From assembly GCA_000438415.1 (NCBI GenBank), contig FR902219.1:1-37687 (forward strand): a stretch of DNA of 37,687 bases, written 5' to 3'. This stretch comes from Clostridium sp. CAG:628. Lineage in GTDB: Bacteria; Bacillota_I; Bacilli_A; RF39; UBA660. The position numbers and the translations under genes were made by a program. Below are positions 7,795 to 15,990 of the stretch, piece by piece. The stretch's first letter is position 1. The number at the start of each line of letters is the position of its first letter. The notes beneath the pieces were generated by a model. The model was not told the origin of the DNA and ran no database searches. It was given only the letters and a program-made list of their open reading frames with translations.

Positions 7795-8811
7795 TTTATT
7801 AGCGTCTTTATTAAAATTATAATGTTCACGTACCTTAGAATTAATTTCTTCAAATAATGCTTTATTTTCTTTTAATAAAACTTTAACATTTTCTTTTCCT
7901 TGACCAATTTTTTCTCCATTATAAGAAAACCAAGCACCACTTTTATCAATTATTCCTAAGTTAGAAGCAATATCCACTATTTCGCCTTCTTTACTTACTC
8001 CTTCTCCATACATTATATCAACTTCTGCAGTTTTAAATGGAGGTGCAACTTTATTTTTCACTACTTTAACAACAGTTTTATTTCCAATAACATCAGTTCC
8101 TTGCTTTATTTGTTCTGCACGACGTACATCTAATCTAATTGAAGAATAGAATTTTAAAGCACGACCACCTGGAGTTGTTTCTGGATTACCGAACATTACC
8201 CCCACTTTTTCTCTTAATTGATTTATAAATATACATATAGTATTTGTTTTGTTAATAGCACCAGAAAGTTTTCTTAAAGCCTGACTCATAAGTCTTGCTT
8301 GTAAACCAACATGAGAGTCTCCCATTTCCCCTTCTATCTCAGCCTGAGGTACCAAAGCAGCAACTGAATCTATTACTATAATACTCATGGCTTCACTTCT
8401 TACAAGTGCTTCGCATATTTCAAGTGCTTGTTCTCCAGTATCTGGTTGACTTAATAATAAATCATTTATATTAACACCTAACTTTTTTGCATAGACTGGA
8501 TCAAGTGCATGCTCAGCATCTATAAAAGCTGCTTTGCCTCCAGTTTTTTGTACTTCAGCAATAGCATGTAAGGCAAATGTTGTTTTACCACTCGATTCAG
8601 GTCCGTATATTTCTATTATTCTACCTTTTGGATAACCACCTACACCAAGAGCTATATCTAATGCTAAACTTCCTGAAGATACAACGTCTATATCTTTAAG
8701 TCCACCTTCCCCAAGTTTCATAATTGCACCTTTTCCAAATTGTTTTTCAATATCAAGTAATACCTGTTCTAATGTTTTATCCTTTTCTCCAGTTTTATTT
8801 AATTTTGTCAT
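7783..8811 (-). CDS. recA: Recombinase RecA
   Basis: The strand-exchange ATPase for homologous recombination and SOS co-protease. Walker A GPESSGKTT (70-78), MAW motif region FIDAEHALDP, Walker B IIVIDSVAALVP, loop L1 GDSHVGLQARLMSQALRKL and loop L2 FINQLREKVGVMFGNPETTPGG are all present. At 342 aa it has a short acidic-basic tail (NKDANKEEK). It starts at ATG 8811 behind AGGAGG with a consensus promoter and a LexA-like dyad upstream. It is a single-gene unit. Confidence 0.99.
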   Translation of the reverse strand: MTKLNKTGEKDKTLEQVLLDIEKQFGKGAIMKLGEGGLKDIDVVSSGSLALDIALGVGGYPKGRIIEIYGPESSGKTTFALHAIAEVQKTGGKAAFIDAEHALDPVYAKKLGVNINDLLLSQPDTGEQALEICEALVRSEAMSIIVIDSVAALVPQAEIEGEMGDSHVGLQARLMSQALRKLSGAINKTNTICIFINQLREKVGVMFGNPETTPGGRALKFYSSIRLDVRRAEQIKQGTDVIGNKTVVKVVKNKVAPPFKTAEVDIMYGEGVSKEGEIVDIASNLGIIDKSGAWFSYNGEKIGQGKENVKVLLKENKALFEEINSKVREHYNFNKDANKEEK

Positions 8812-8847
8812 TTCTTCCTCCTACTTTTTACTTCTTATTACTCTTTC

Positions 8848-8876
8848 ATTATACATCAAATATAATTGTTTGTCAA
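8848..8876 (-). promoter_or_regulatory. Promoter of recA
   Basis: Minus strand: perfect TTGACA (8876-8871), 17-bp spacer, perfect TATAAT (8853-8848). Confidence 0.85.
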
Positions 8877-8886
8877 CACATTTTTC

Positions 8887-8898
8887 AAACACTTGTTT
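8887..8898 (-). promoter_or_regulatory. Possible LexA/SOS operator of recA
   Basis: AAACAAGTGTTT on the minus strand, 10 bp upstream of the -35. It matches the Gram-positive SOS core GAACRNRYGTTY at 11 of 12 positions (first G is A) and forms a 4+4+4 dyad. It is short and AT-rich, so chance is possible. Confidence 0.35.
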
Positions 8899-8969
8899 TC
8901 AAAAACAAATTTTCACAATTAATTAATACAACTAAGTTTATTTTATTAAAGAAATAGTTTTATGTCAAG

Positions 8970-8991
8970 AAAAAATGAGCTAATTGCTCAT
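8970..8991 (-). terminator. Terminator of the gpsB-rnpB-rodZ-pgsA unit
   Basis: A 6-bp GC-containing stem ATGAGC/GCTCAT (8975-8980 with 8986-8991) has a 5-nt loop and is followed by TTTTTTCTT on the minus strand. The pgsA stop lies in the hairpin. Confidence 0.75.
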
Positions 8992-9573
8992 TAAATATTG
9001 TTTATTATTTACATAATATTCTATTCCACTAACTATTGATAAAACAGTTGCAGTCATTATTAACATATCTGCTACTCTTAGTCCCCATATTTCAAAAGGT
9101 AAATTATAAAATAACATAAGAGTAACTCCACTCATCATAAATATAGTTTTTATTTTACCTGTTTTAGAAGCTCCTACTGTACCTACTTTATTTCCTACAA
9201 CCATTTTAATAGAATCAACAATAGTATCTCTACTTATGATTATTACTGGAATTATCATATGAATAAATCCATTACATGCAAGAATAATAAGTACACCATT
9301 TACTAAAACTTTATCTGCTATTGCATCCATAACCTTTCCGTAATCTGTTACCATATTGTATTTTCTTGCAATATGACCATCAACGAAATCAGTTACTGAT
9401 GCTATTAAAAACAATATTCCACAAATTAAATATTTTACATCTACTCTTAATGTAGAAGTAACTTTTATTGTTCCAAGATCAAGTCCAATTTTATTTAATG
9501 GAATAATTAAAAGTATTAATACTATTACTGATAAAACTAATCTTGATATAGTTATTTTATTTGGTAAATTCAT
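8980..9573 (-). CDS. pgsA: CDP-diacylglycerol-glycerol-3-phosphate 3-phosphatidyltransferase
   Basis: An integral membrane enzyme that makes phosphatidylglycerol phosphate from CDP-diacylglycerol and glycerol 3-phosphate, the committed step to phosphatidylglycerol and cardiolipin. The complete CDP-alcohol phosphotransferase motif DxxDGxxARx8GxxxDxxxD is visible (D62, D65, G66, A69, R70, G79, D83, D87). There are about five or six hydrophobic helices in 197 aa, normal for PgsA. The start overlaps the end of rodZ by 17 bp, so the two are co-transcribed, an arrangement also seen in other Bacillota. Confidence 0.93.
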   Translation of the reverse strand: MNLPNKITISRLVLSVIVLILLIIPLNKIGLDLGTIKVTSTLRVDVKYLICGILFLIASVTDFVDGHIARKYNMVTDYGKVMDAIADKVLVNGVLIILACNGFIHMIIPVIIISRDTIVDSIKMVVGNKVGTVGASKTGKIKTIFMMSGVTLMLFYNLPFEIWGLRVADMLIMTATVLSIVSGIEYYVNNKQYLMSN

Positions 9574-10057
9574 AAGTTATTTCACTTCCTATATTATAAT
9601 TTAATTCTTTTTTACTACTTAAAAATACATTTAAAAATATTAATGTTGCACTCACTAAAATAATTGTTAGTATTGAAAAGAAATACACTAATTTCATTTT
9701 TGCTTTTCTTACTTTTTTTCTAGTATAAGGTGAACTAATTCTTTTTCTAGTTTCCTTCTCATTTATTTTTTCTATTTCTTTTACTTTTTGTTCAATTTCT
9801 TCAACTGGTATTCTTGATGTGAAATCAAAGACAAAATCATTAAATTCTTCTATCATTTTTTCCCCATCAACATTTAGATAAGTTGCATATTTTTTTATTA
9901 ATTCTTTCAAAAAGAAAATATCTTTAAAAGCATTAATATTTCCATCTTCTAGGTTTTCTAATTGAGCAACTGTTATATCTAAATCACTTGCAGCTTCTTC
10001 TAATTTCACACCAATTTCTTCTCTTTTTTCCTTAAATATATTTCCAATGTCCTTCAC
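9557..10057 (-). CDS. rodZ: RodZ/YmfM-like helix-turn-helix membrane protein, short form
   Basis: The N-terminal HTH_25-type domain (about 3-70: IGNIFKEKREEIGVKLEEAA and ITVAQLENLEDG) is typical of RodZ, which links MreB to the wall-elongation machinery. A basic linker (RKRISSPYTRKKVRKAKMK) precedes one membrane helix (122-146). Only about 20 residues follow outside, so the usual extracytoplasmic beta domain is missing. The start is GTG 10057, behind AAGGAG, only 20 bp after the 3' end of rnpB. The pgsA partner supports the call. Confidence 0.8.
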   Translation of the reverse strand: MKDIGNIFKEKREEIGVKLEEAASDLDITVAQLENLEDGNINAFKDIFFLKELIKKYATYLNVDGEKMIEEFNDFVFDFTSRIPVEEIEQKVKEIEKINEKETRKRISSPYTRKKVRKAKMKLVYFFSILTIILVSATLIFLNVFLSSKKELNYNIGSEITYEFTK

Positions 10058-10077
10058 AAGTACACTCCTTTTTATTT

Positions 10078-10427
10078 AATAAACATCTAATAAGCCATTT
10101 TCTGTACCTTAATATAAGGTGGTAAACATTTATCTAGCTAATGCTCCTTTACTCTTTTCATTTCATTTGTAAAGACTCCCCTACCAATTTTGGGTTTCTC
10201 ACTCGTGGGGTTTACCGCGTTCCACTCCTTTTATTCCTAAAAGGCATCGTCTCTATGGCACTTTATAACTACTCATGAAAGAACTTTTCATTTTCGTCGC
10301 CGTTAGGTTTATAACCTACCTAGGGTTATCGTTTCCCCTAGCACGAACACTATAGTCAATCGCAGACTATGTGAGTATGGACTTTCCTCTACATTATTAT
10401 ATGCAGCGTTTACCTAAGATATTTATT
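10078..10427 (-). ncRNA. rnpB: RNase P RNA, type B
   Basis: The catalytic RNA of RNase P, which matures tRNA 5' ends. Read on the minus strand it has the conserved GAGGAAAGTCC near the 5' end, GTGCCATAGAGACGA, GTGGAACGCGGTAAACCCC, GAGAAACCCAAA with GGTAGGGGA, and the ACAGAAAATGGCTTA pseudoknot partner near the 3' end, in the order of the Bacillus (type B) molecule. The ends are set by the P1 helix: 11 nt at 10427-10417 pair with 10088-10078, with one G-U. Length is about 350 nt. It starts 2 bp after the gpsB stop, matching the gpsB-rnpB order of Bacillus. No separate promoter is evident, so it is probably processed from the gpsB transcript. Confidence 0.95.
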
Positions 10428-10429
10428 TA

Positions 10430-10744
10430 CTATTCTTCTCCATAAACTGTTTTTTCTAATTCTCCTAATCTTCTTAGTATATCAACATTTGTAACTCCAC
10501 GACTATTTTCAGCTACACTAAGTGTTGACTTTAAATTTCTAATTTCATTTTTTAACCTAATATTTTCTTCCATAACGCTTTTAAGTTCGTTATCATATTT
10601 AGCAATAATTTTATGAAAATTAGTATAGTCTCCAATAATGATATCTAAGAATTTATCAACTTCTTGTAATCTATAACCTCTTGCATCAATTTTGAATTCT
10701 TTTTCCAATATGTCATTTTCAGTCAAAGTGATCTTTTCTTCCAT
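10430..10744 (-). CDS. gpsB: Cell division protein GpsB
   Basis: A DivIVA-domain adaptor that shuttles PBP1-type penicillin-binding proteins between septum and side wall. The N-terminal membrane-targeting motif FKIDARGYRLQEVDKFLD is conserved, followed by a coiled coil (about 40-75) and a short C-terminal helical segment, giving 104 aa (family about 100). I start at ATG 10744, 6-7 nt after GGGGAG; an in-frame ATG 33 bp upstream has no site and lies at the promoter -10. It is the first gene of the unit and is followed directly by rnpB, as in Bacillus. Confidence 0.93.
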   Translation of the reverse strand: MEEKITLTENDILEKEFKIDARGYRLQEVDKFLDIIIGDYTNFHKIIAKYDNELKSVMEENIRLKNEIRNLKSTLSVAENSRGVTNVDILRRLGELEKTVYGEE

Positions 10745-10768
10745 AGAACTCTCCCCTTTTCCATTATA

Positions 10769-10797
10769 ATTGTACAATGAAGTTTGTGATTTGTCAA
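10769..10797 (-). promoter_or_regulatory. Promoter of gpsB (and probably rnpB-rodZ-pgsA)
   Basis: Minus strand: -35 TTGACA (10797-10792), 17-bp spacer, -10 TACAAT (10774-10769), immediately followed by a second TATAAT. Confidence 0.75.
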
Positions 10798-10803
10798 CAA
10801 ACA

Positions 10804-10833
10804 GAAAAAAAGTTTATCCTTTTAATAAACTTT
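10804..10833 (-). terminator. Terminator of the priA-fmt operon
   Basis: An 8-bp perfect stem AAGTTTAT/ATAAACTT (10810-10817 with 10825-10832), 7-nt loop and a T7 run on the minus strand. It overlaps the stop of the frameshifted small ORF. Confidence 0.85.
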
Positions 10834-10971
10834 CATCTTTAAATTTTGATTTTGTTTCTAAAATTGAAAGTGTTAAATCACTTATCATATCATCAAACGT
10901 AGATAATATTGCTTCTTCTATAGTATCACCTCTTCTGGTAATAATATATAATATTTTTTATAATATTTCAT
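10814..10971 (-). pseudogene. Small gene with apparent single-base frameshift, about 52 codons
   Basis: Starting at ATG 10971 the frame reads MKYYKKYYILLPEE and then meets TAG at 10920-10918. Shifting the frame by one base at GAAGAGG gives an open, coding-like continuation (GDTIEEAILSTFDDM to KDESLLKG) that stops at 10814, inside the operon terminator as other genes here do. One inserted base would restore about 52 codons. No ribosome-binding site is seen before the ATG, so the start is doubtful. I do not recognise the peptide. Alternatives are a sequencing error, a short gene with a non-standard start (ATA after GAGGTG), or chance. Confidence 0.35.
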
Positions 10972-10998
10972 TATTTTAGACAAAACTAGATATATTTT

Positions 10999-11694
10999 TT
11001 AACTTAATTTTTCTTTTATCCAAGTTGTATCATCTTTACTTACTTCTTCAACTAAAATCTTATATTGAATTATCTTATATTCTGTATTATTTATCAAGTT
11101 ATATATTGGTGTTGCATCAATACTTATATCATTTATTTTTTCATTATTAAAAGTAAATACAATATTAACACTTTTATCTTCCAATGTATAATAGTTAGTT
11201 TTATTTATTTTATTATAAGTAGTTAAAAAATCATTTAAATTATATTTATATGTTATTTCATTATCTTTTTTTATTATATTTATTGTTTTGGTATTAATTA
11301 ATTCTTTTAAATTTTTAAAATCAATAAATGTTTTATCATAAGGAAAACTATCAAAACTAGCATTTTCTACAAAATTGTCATTATCTAAAACATAATATTT
11401 ATTATTATAATTAACAAACTTATCTACAACCTTATGATAATATTTTTCTCCAATTAATATATCATTTTGTTTTTCAAAGTCTAAAGTAATTGCATCGTCA
11501 TCCATAACATAATGAATATTCATTTTATAAAAATCTTCACTCATATCAATTATACTTTTTATATAATTAACTCCATTATTTTCTTCTTTTATTACTTCGG
11601 TTTTATTCAAACTCATTCTTGCTATGCATATCAATATAACAAAGAATCCAATATAACCTATAATTTTTAATAAATTCTTTTGTTCTTCTTTCAT
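10999..11694 (-). CDS. Hypothetical membrane-anchored protein, 231 aa
   Basis: One N-terminal membrane helix (about 10-26) with a Lys-rich cytoplasmic start gives an N-in orientation. About 200 Asn/Lys/Asp-rich residues then lie outside, with alternating beta-strand patterns. No catalytic motif is visible and I do not recognise a family. ATG 11694 overlaps the fmt TAA by one base (TAATG), so it is co-translated at the end of the HAD-MBL-priA-fmt operon. Confidence 0.75.
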   Translation of the reverse strand: MKEEQKNLLKIIGYIGFFVILICIARMSLNKTEVIKEENNGVNYIKSIIDMSEDFYKMNIHYVMDDDAITLDFEKQNDILIGEKYYHKVVDKFVNYNNKYYVLDNDNFVENASFDSFPYDKTFIDFKNLKELINTKTINIIKKDNEITYKYNLNDFLTTYNKINKTNYYTLEDKSVNIVFTFNNEKINDISIDATPIYNLINNTEYKIIQYKILVEEVSKDDTTWIKEKLS

Positions 11695-12623
11695 TATTTA
11701 AAAAATTCTCCTAATAATTCCTTTTTATAACCATTTATAAAATCTATAGCCTTCATTTCTTTTTTTCCAGATGGTTTTAGTTTAGTAATAACTATACTTT
11801 TATCTTTACATTTAACTGTTATTCCATCTTTTCCTACATTAGTTATTTCACCACAGTCACCAATTTCACTATTTGAAATAAAAGACTCAGTAACTTTAAT
11901 AACTTCATTATTTAAGTTTGTGTATGCTACAGGATATGGGTATAAACCTCTAATTTGATTAAATACTTCTTTGCTAGTTTTATTAAAATCAATTTTTTCT
12001 TCTTCTCTAGTTATATTCCATGCATATGTAACATCACTCTCATTTTGTTTGATTCTTTTATTTGTTCCATTAAATATACTAGGTAAAACTTTTATAAGTA
12101 ATTCACTTCCCATTAAACTTAATCTATCATGGATAGTTCCAACATTATCTGTATCAGTTATTAAAGTACTTTCTTGTTCAATTATATCACCAGCATCCAT
12201 TTTTTCACTCATATACATAATAGTGATACCAGTTACTTTTTCGCCAGTAATTATTGCTTTATGTAGTGGTGCACCTCCTCTTAATTTAGGTAAAAGTGAA
12301 GCATGAACATTAATACACCCATATTTTGGGTAGTCTAATAACTCTTTTGGTATTATTTGACCATATGCACAAGTTATTATTATATCTGGATTAGATTCAA
12401 TAACATTTTTATAATCTTCTTTAATCTTTATTGGTTGAAAAACTGGAATATTATTTTTAATTGCTACTTCTTTAACAGGAGTAAATAATAACTCTTTATG
12501 TCTTCCAACTGGTTTATCTGGCTGAGTTACAACTAATACCACATTAGTTTCTTTAATTAAATTTTCTAAAACAGGAACTGCAAAGTCTGGTGTTCCCATA
12601 AACACAACTTTTTTATCTTTCAT
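11694..12623 (-). CDS. fmt: Methionyl-tRNA formyltransferase
   Basis: Transfers formyl from 10-formyl-THF to initiator Met-tRNA. The N-terminal formyltransferase domain shows GTPDFAVPVLE, VTQPDKPVGR and the active-site segment NVHASLLPKLRGGAP (catalytic Asn, His and the following Asp region MDAGDII). The C-terminal OB-like tRNA-binding domain covers about 205-309. Length 309 aa is standard. ATG follows GGGAGG. It is placed directly behind priA, the classical priA-fmt order (def is absent here). Confidence 0.97.
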   Translation of the reverse strand: MKDKKVVFMGTPDFAVPVLENLIKETNVVLVVTQPDKPVGRHKELLFTPVKEVAIKNNIPVFQPIKIKEDYKNVIESNPDIIITCAYGQIIPKELLDYPKYGCINVHASLLPKLRGGAPLHKAIITGEKVTGITIMYMSEKMDAGDIIEQESTLITDTDNVGTIHDRLSLMGSELLIKVLPSIFNGTNKRIKQNESDVTYAWNITREEEKIDFNKTSKEVFNQIRGLYPYPVAYTNLNNEVIKVTESFISNSEIGDCGEITNVGKDGITVKCKDKSIVITKLKPSGKKEMKAIDFINGYKKELLGEFFK

Positions 12624-12658
12624 AATGCCTCCCTAAGTATTTTCATTATATCAAAATC

Positions 12659-14836
12659 TTATAATAAATTCAAAGGATTTATATTTATATCAACGCTTAC
12701 TTTATTTGTTATATACATTTCATTTATATTTTTAAGTACTTCTAAAATATTTGCCTCATTTTTATATTTAAGTATTATTTGAAAATAATATTTATTCATT
12801 AATTTAAATACACTTGCTGTAGAAGGACCAAGTACAATAATACCTTCATTTAAATTTCTAGTTAAATAATTTTTTACATTATTTGCTTCATCTCTAGCAA
12901 GTTCATATTTATCACTAATTATTTTTACTGTAGTTAAATAATAATATGGAGGATATTTCAAATCCTTTCTAATTTTCATTTCTTTAGTATAAAAATCAAT
13001 ATAATCACCTTTCTTAACACATTCTAAACAATAATTATCTTTATTATAAGTTTGAATTACCACATCACCTGGTAAGTCATACCTTCCAGTTCTACCACCA
13101 GTTTGTGTAAGTAATTCAAAAGTTCTCTCACTACTTCTAAAGTCAGGAATATTAAGTGATGCATCTGCATTTATTACACCAACTAAAGTAACATCTTTAA
13201 AGTTTAGACCTTTACTTATCATTTGAGTTCCAATTAGTATATTGTATTTATGATTTTTAAAATCTTCTATTATCTTTGAATGACTTCCTTTATTTCTAGT
13301 AGTATCCAAATCCATTCTTACTGTCCTACCAAGTGGAAACATTTTGTTTATAATACTTTCTAATTTTTCTGTACCCATACCTAAATCTTTAATAGCATCT
13401 TCTTTACACTTTGGACAGATATTTGTCATTTTTGTAGTATATCCACAATAATGACATCTTAAATTATTTGTACTTTTATGATATATTAATGAAATATCAC
13501 AATTAGGACATTTCCAAACAAAACCACATGATGAACAACTTAAAAAAGTTGAATAACCTCTTCTATTTAATAAAAGTATTACCTGTTTATCACTTTTAAT
13601 GGTATCATTTATTTTTTCTTTAAGTACACTACTTATTATAAAGTTTCTTTTTTTTACTTCTTTATTCATATCTACTAGTACATAATTTGGTAAATTATCA
13701 CTTACACGAGAAGTTAAACTAACTAATTTAAATACACCTTTTTGACCACGAGCATATTGCTCTAAAAGAGGTGTTGCACTACCCATTACTACTTTACATT
13801 TATAAGTTTCGCTTCTCATAAATGCCACATCAATACTATTATATTTTGGATTAACATCTTGCTTAAAACTAGGACTAGAACACTCATCAATAATTATAAG
13901 TCCTATATTTGAAAGTGGCGCAAAAACAGCACTTCTAGCCCCTACTACTATGCTAACTTCTTTATTAACAATTCTTCTATACTCATCAAATTTTTCTCTT
14001 TCACTTAATCCACTATGTAAAACTGCTACATCATCACCAAAATCACTTTTAAATCTATTTACTATTTGAGGTGTTAAACTAATTTCAGGTACAAGCATTA
14101 TCACACTTTTACCAAGTACTAGAGTATCTTCAATCAGTTTAATATATATTTCTGTTTTACCACTTCCAGTAACTCCATGAAGTAATATTTTATTATTAGT
14201 ACTTGTTTTTATTTCATTATAAGCACGCATCTGTTCACTAGTTAAAATAATATTCTTTTTTTCTTCTTTAATATAGTCAACACTTTTTTTAACTTCAACT
14301 TCTTTAATCAAAACAATATTATTCTGAATTAATTTTCTAAGTGAAGAAGAATAAATATCTTTTCTTTTTGCCTCTTTATTAGTTAACAAAAAATTTATAA
14401 TTTCTATTTCTTTTTTATTTCTACTATGAGTATTAACATATTCATCTATATCAATATTCTTATTAAGAAAACAATATGTTTCAGTAACTATACCCATATT
14501 AACTTTACTTTTTGCTTTTAATGCTTTAGGAAACATTGCTTGATATGCACTTATTTTTGTAGATAAAGTTTTTTCACTTATTTCTTTTCCTAAACTTAAC
14601 AATTCCTTATTTAAACAAAACACTTTTTCTACTATTTCATATACTTCTTTATATTCAATATTTTCATCAAACTTATTAGAAAGACTCATTACAAATCCCT
14701 CAACTATTGTATTACCAAAAGGCACTAAAACCTTTTGACCAATTTTTATATCACTTAAAAATTCTTCTTTAACTATATAATCAAAAGTTTTATCAAGAGA
14801 TTTTACACTATATTCAATTAATACACTTGCTATCAT
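12659..14836 (-). CDS. priA: Primosomal protein N' (PriA helicase) with altered motif II
   Basis: The replication-restart helicase that reloads the replisome at stalled forks. The N-terminal DNA-binding domain (1-195) is followed by Walker A GVTGSGKT (221-228), a zinc domain with eight cysteines (C434, C437, C443, C446, C461, C464, C474, C477) and helicase motifs V/VI (GTQMISKGLNF, QTGGRTGR). Motif II, normally DEEH in PriA, reads D317-E318-C319-S320, so Asp-Glu remain but the following Glu and His are Cys and Ser. At 725 aa the rest is complete. ATG overlaps the MBL TGA by 4 bp. Confidence 0.96.
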   Translation of the reverse strand: MIASVLIEYSVKSLDKTFDYIVKEEFLSDIKIGQKVLVPFGNTIVEGFVMSLSNKFDENIEYKEVYEIVEKVFCLNKELLSLGKEISEKTLSTKISAYQAMFPKALKAKSKVNMGIVTETYCFLNKNIDIDEYVNTHSRNKKEIEIINFLLTNKEAKRKDIYSSSLRKLIQNNIVLIKEVEVKKSVDYIKEEKKNIILTSEQMRAYNEIKTSTNNKILLHGVTGSGKTEIYIKLIEDTLVLGKSVIMLVPEISLTPQIVNRFKSDFGDDVAVLHSGLSEREKFDEYRRIVNKEVSIVVGARSAVFAPLSNIGLIIIDECSSPSFKQDVNPKYNSIDVAFMRSETYKCKVVMGSATPLLEQYARGQKGVFKLVSLTSRVSDNLPNYVLVDMNKEVKKRNFIISSVLKEKINDTIKSDKQVILLLNRRGYSTFLSCSSCGFVWKCPNCDISLIYHKSTNNLRCHYCGYTTKMTNICPKCKEDAIKDLGMGTEKLESIINKMFPLGRTVRMDLDTTRNKGSHSKIIEDFKNHKYNILIGTQMISKGLNFKDVTLVGVINADASLNIPDFRSSERTFELLTQTGGRTGRYDLPGDVVIQTYNKDNYCLECVKKGDYIDFYTKEMKIRKDLKYPPYYYLTTVKIISDKYELARDEANNVKNYLTRNLNEGIIVLGPSTASVFKLMNKYYFQIILKYKNEANILEVLKNINEMYITNKVSVDININPLNLL

Positions 14837-15354
14837 AAATATGGATTATATTTTAACTCATGAGATAAAGTAGTTAATTGTCCATGCCCTGGATACAACT
14901 TAATGGCCTCATCCATCTTTCTAAGTGACATTAAACTATAAGCCATCTCTTCTTCATCTCCCCCAGTTAAATCTGTCCTTCCTATTGTTTCATAAAATAT
15001 AAAATCTCCTACAAACATATCATTACTATCTTTAAAATAAAAACTTACACTATCTTTTGAATGTCCTTTTGTAGGTATTACTTCGAATTTAAAATTTTTA
15101 ACTTTCTTTAATCCCAATGATCTATAATCAAATACAGGTATATCATATTTGCTAAAAAAATAATCTAATGCACCAATATGATCATAATGATAATGAGTTA
15201 TCAATATACCAACAAGTTCCACATCTAACTCTTTTAAACACTTTTCTATTACATCTTCTTCACTTGAAGGGTCAACTACTAATGCATACCCATTATTTTT
15301 AAGTACATAGCAATTATTATCAAGTGGTTCTAATACTAATTTTTCTATTTGCAT
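14833..15354 (-). CDS. Metallo-beta-lactamase fold hydrolase (YqgX/GloB-like)
   Basis: A 173-aa single-domain MBL protein. It has the zinc motif THYHYDHIGAL (about 54-64), then a His at TKGHSKDS, Asp at VGDFIF and His at YPGHGQLT, giving a full two-metal ligand set. The size and the PGHG ending fit the hydroxyacylglutathione-hydrolase-like YqgX group, whose physiological substrate in Bacillota is uncertain. It overlaps the HAD gene by 10 bp and priA by 4 bp, so it is translated in tandem with them. Confidence 0.85.
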   Translation of the reverse strand: MQIEKLVLEPLDNNCYVLKNNGYALVVDPSSEEDVIEKCLKELDVELVGILITHYHYDHIGALDYFFSKYDIPVFDYRSLGLKKVKNFKFEVIPTKGHSKDSVSFYFKDSNDMFVGDFIFYETIGRTDLTGGDEEEMAYSLMSLRKMDEAIKLYPGHGQLTTLSHELKYNPYL

Positions 15355-15845
15355 ACAACACTTCCAAACATATTAATTAATTCATCTAACTTATCAATTA
15401 CTAAGTACCCTTTTCCATTTAACTTAGTTGAAAATCTAACAGGTATTCCGCCTTCTTTTTCCCATTCTCTTAAATTACCTGCATAATCATCTACTAATAT
15501 TGCTCCTTCAGTATGAACCATCTTAGTTTTACTTATTTCTTTAGGACATATTATTACAGTCATATCTTTAAAGTGTTTTCTTATATATCTTACCTTATCA
15601 GCACCTTCTTTAATAGAATTACAATGTGTAAGTATATTCACATCAAAAAGTTCACTATCAATTATTTTTTGAATGCAATTAATTGAATCATTTATTATAT
15701 ACTCATCTTTTAAAATATCTTTAAAATTATAATTTTCGTAAAATTTAGTATCATGAATATCATAACCATTTTCTTTTGCATCTTTATAAAGTATAGTAAT
15801 TGTATCTAATACCACTCCATCAAAGTCAATATATAATTTTTTCAT
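15345..15845 (-). CDS. HAD-superfamily phosphatase, 5'(3')-deoxyribonucleotidase-like
   Basis: A 166-aa HAD protein. Motif I is DFDGVVLDT (D7, D9), motif II is LTHCNS, motif III Lys is in PKEISKTK and motif IV is LVDDYAGN. The small helical cap after motif I resembles the NT5C nucleotidase group, but substrate cannot be told from sequence. It is the first gene of the operon reaching to the terminator at 10804. ATG 15845 follows GGGAGG, and the leader from the promoter is about 75 nt. Confidence 0.75.
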   Translation of the reverse strand: MKKLYIDFDGVVLDTITILYKDAKENGYDIHDTKFYENYNFKDILKDEYIINDSINCIQKIIDSELFDVNILTHCNSIKEGADKVRYIRKHFKDMTVIICPKEISKTKMVHTEGAILVDDYAGNLREWEKEGGIPVRFSTKLNGKGYLVIDKLDELINMFGSVVCK

Positions 15846-15924
15846 AATAACCTCCCAACTTCTAATTACATTTTACATTAGCCATTAAACATTTTCAAGC
15901 ATTATTTATCTCACTTACAAAACA

Positions 15925-15953
15925 ATATTATCATACAAAAAAATGTTTGTCAA
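15925..15953 (-). promoter_or_regulatory. Promoter of the HAD-MBL-priA-fmt operon
   Basis: Minus strand: -35 TTGACA (15953-15948), 17-bp spacer, -10 TAATAT (15930-15925). Confidence 0.7.
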
Positions 15954-15990
15954 TGCTTTGTTTGTTTTTTCATAATAGGTATATTTAAGT

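Noticed and set aside
8724..8957. Rightward 77-codon frame across the recA start and promoter
   Set aside because: It runs antisense through recA and its promoter, has no ribosome-binding site, and its Phe/Leu-rich composition is that of a shadow frame.
10770..10979. Rightward 69-codon frame after the gpsB promoter
   Set aside because: It is antisense to the terminator and the small leftward ORF, which has the better coding pattern.
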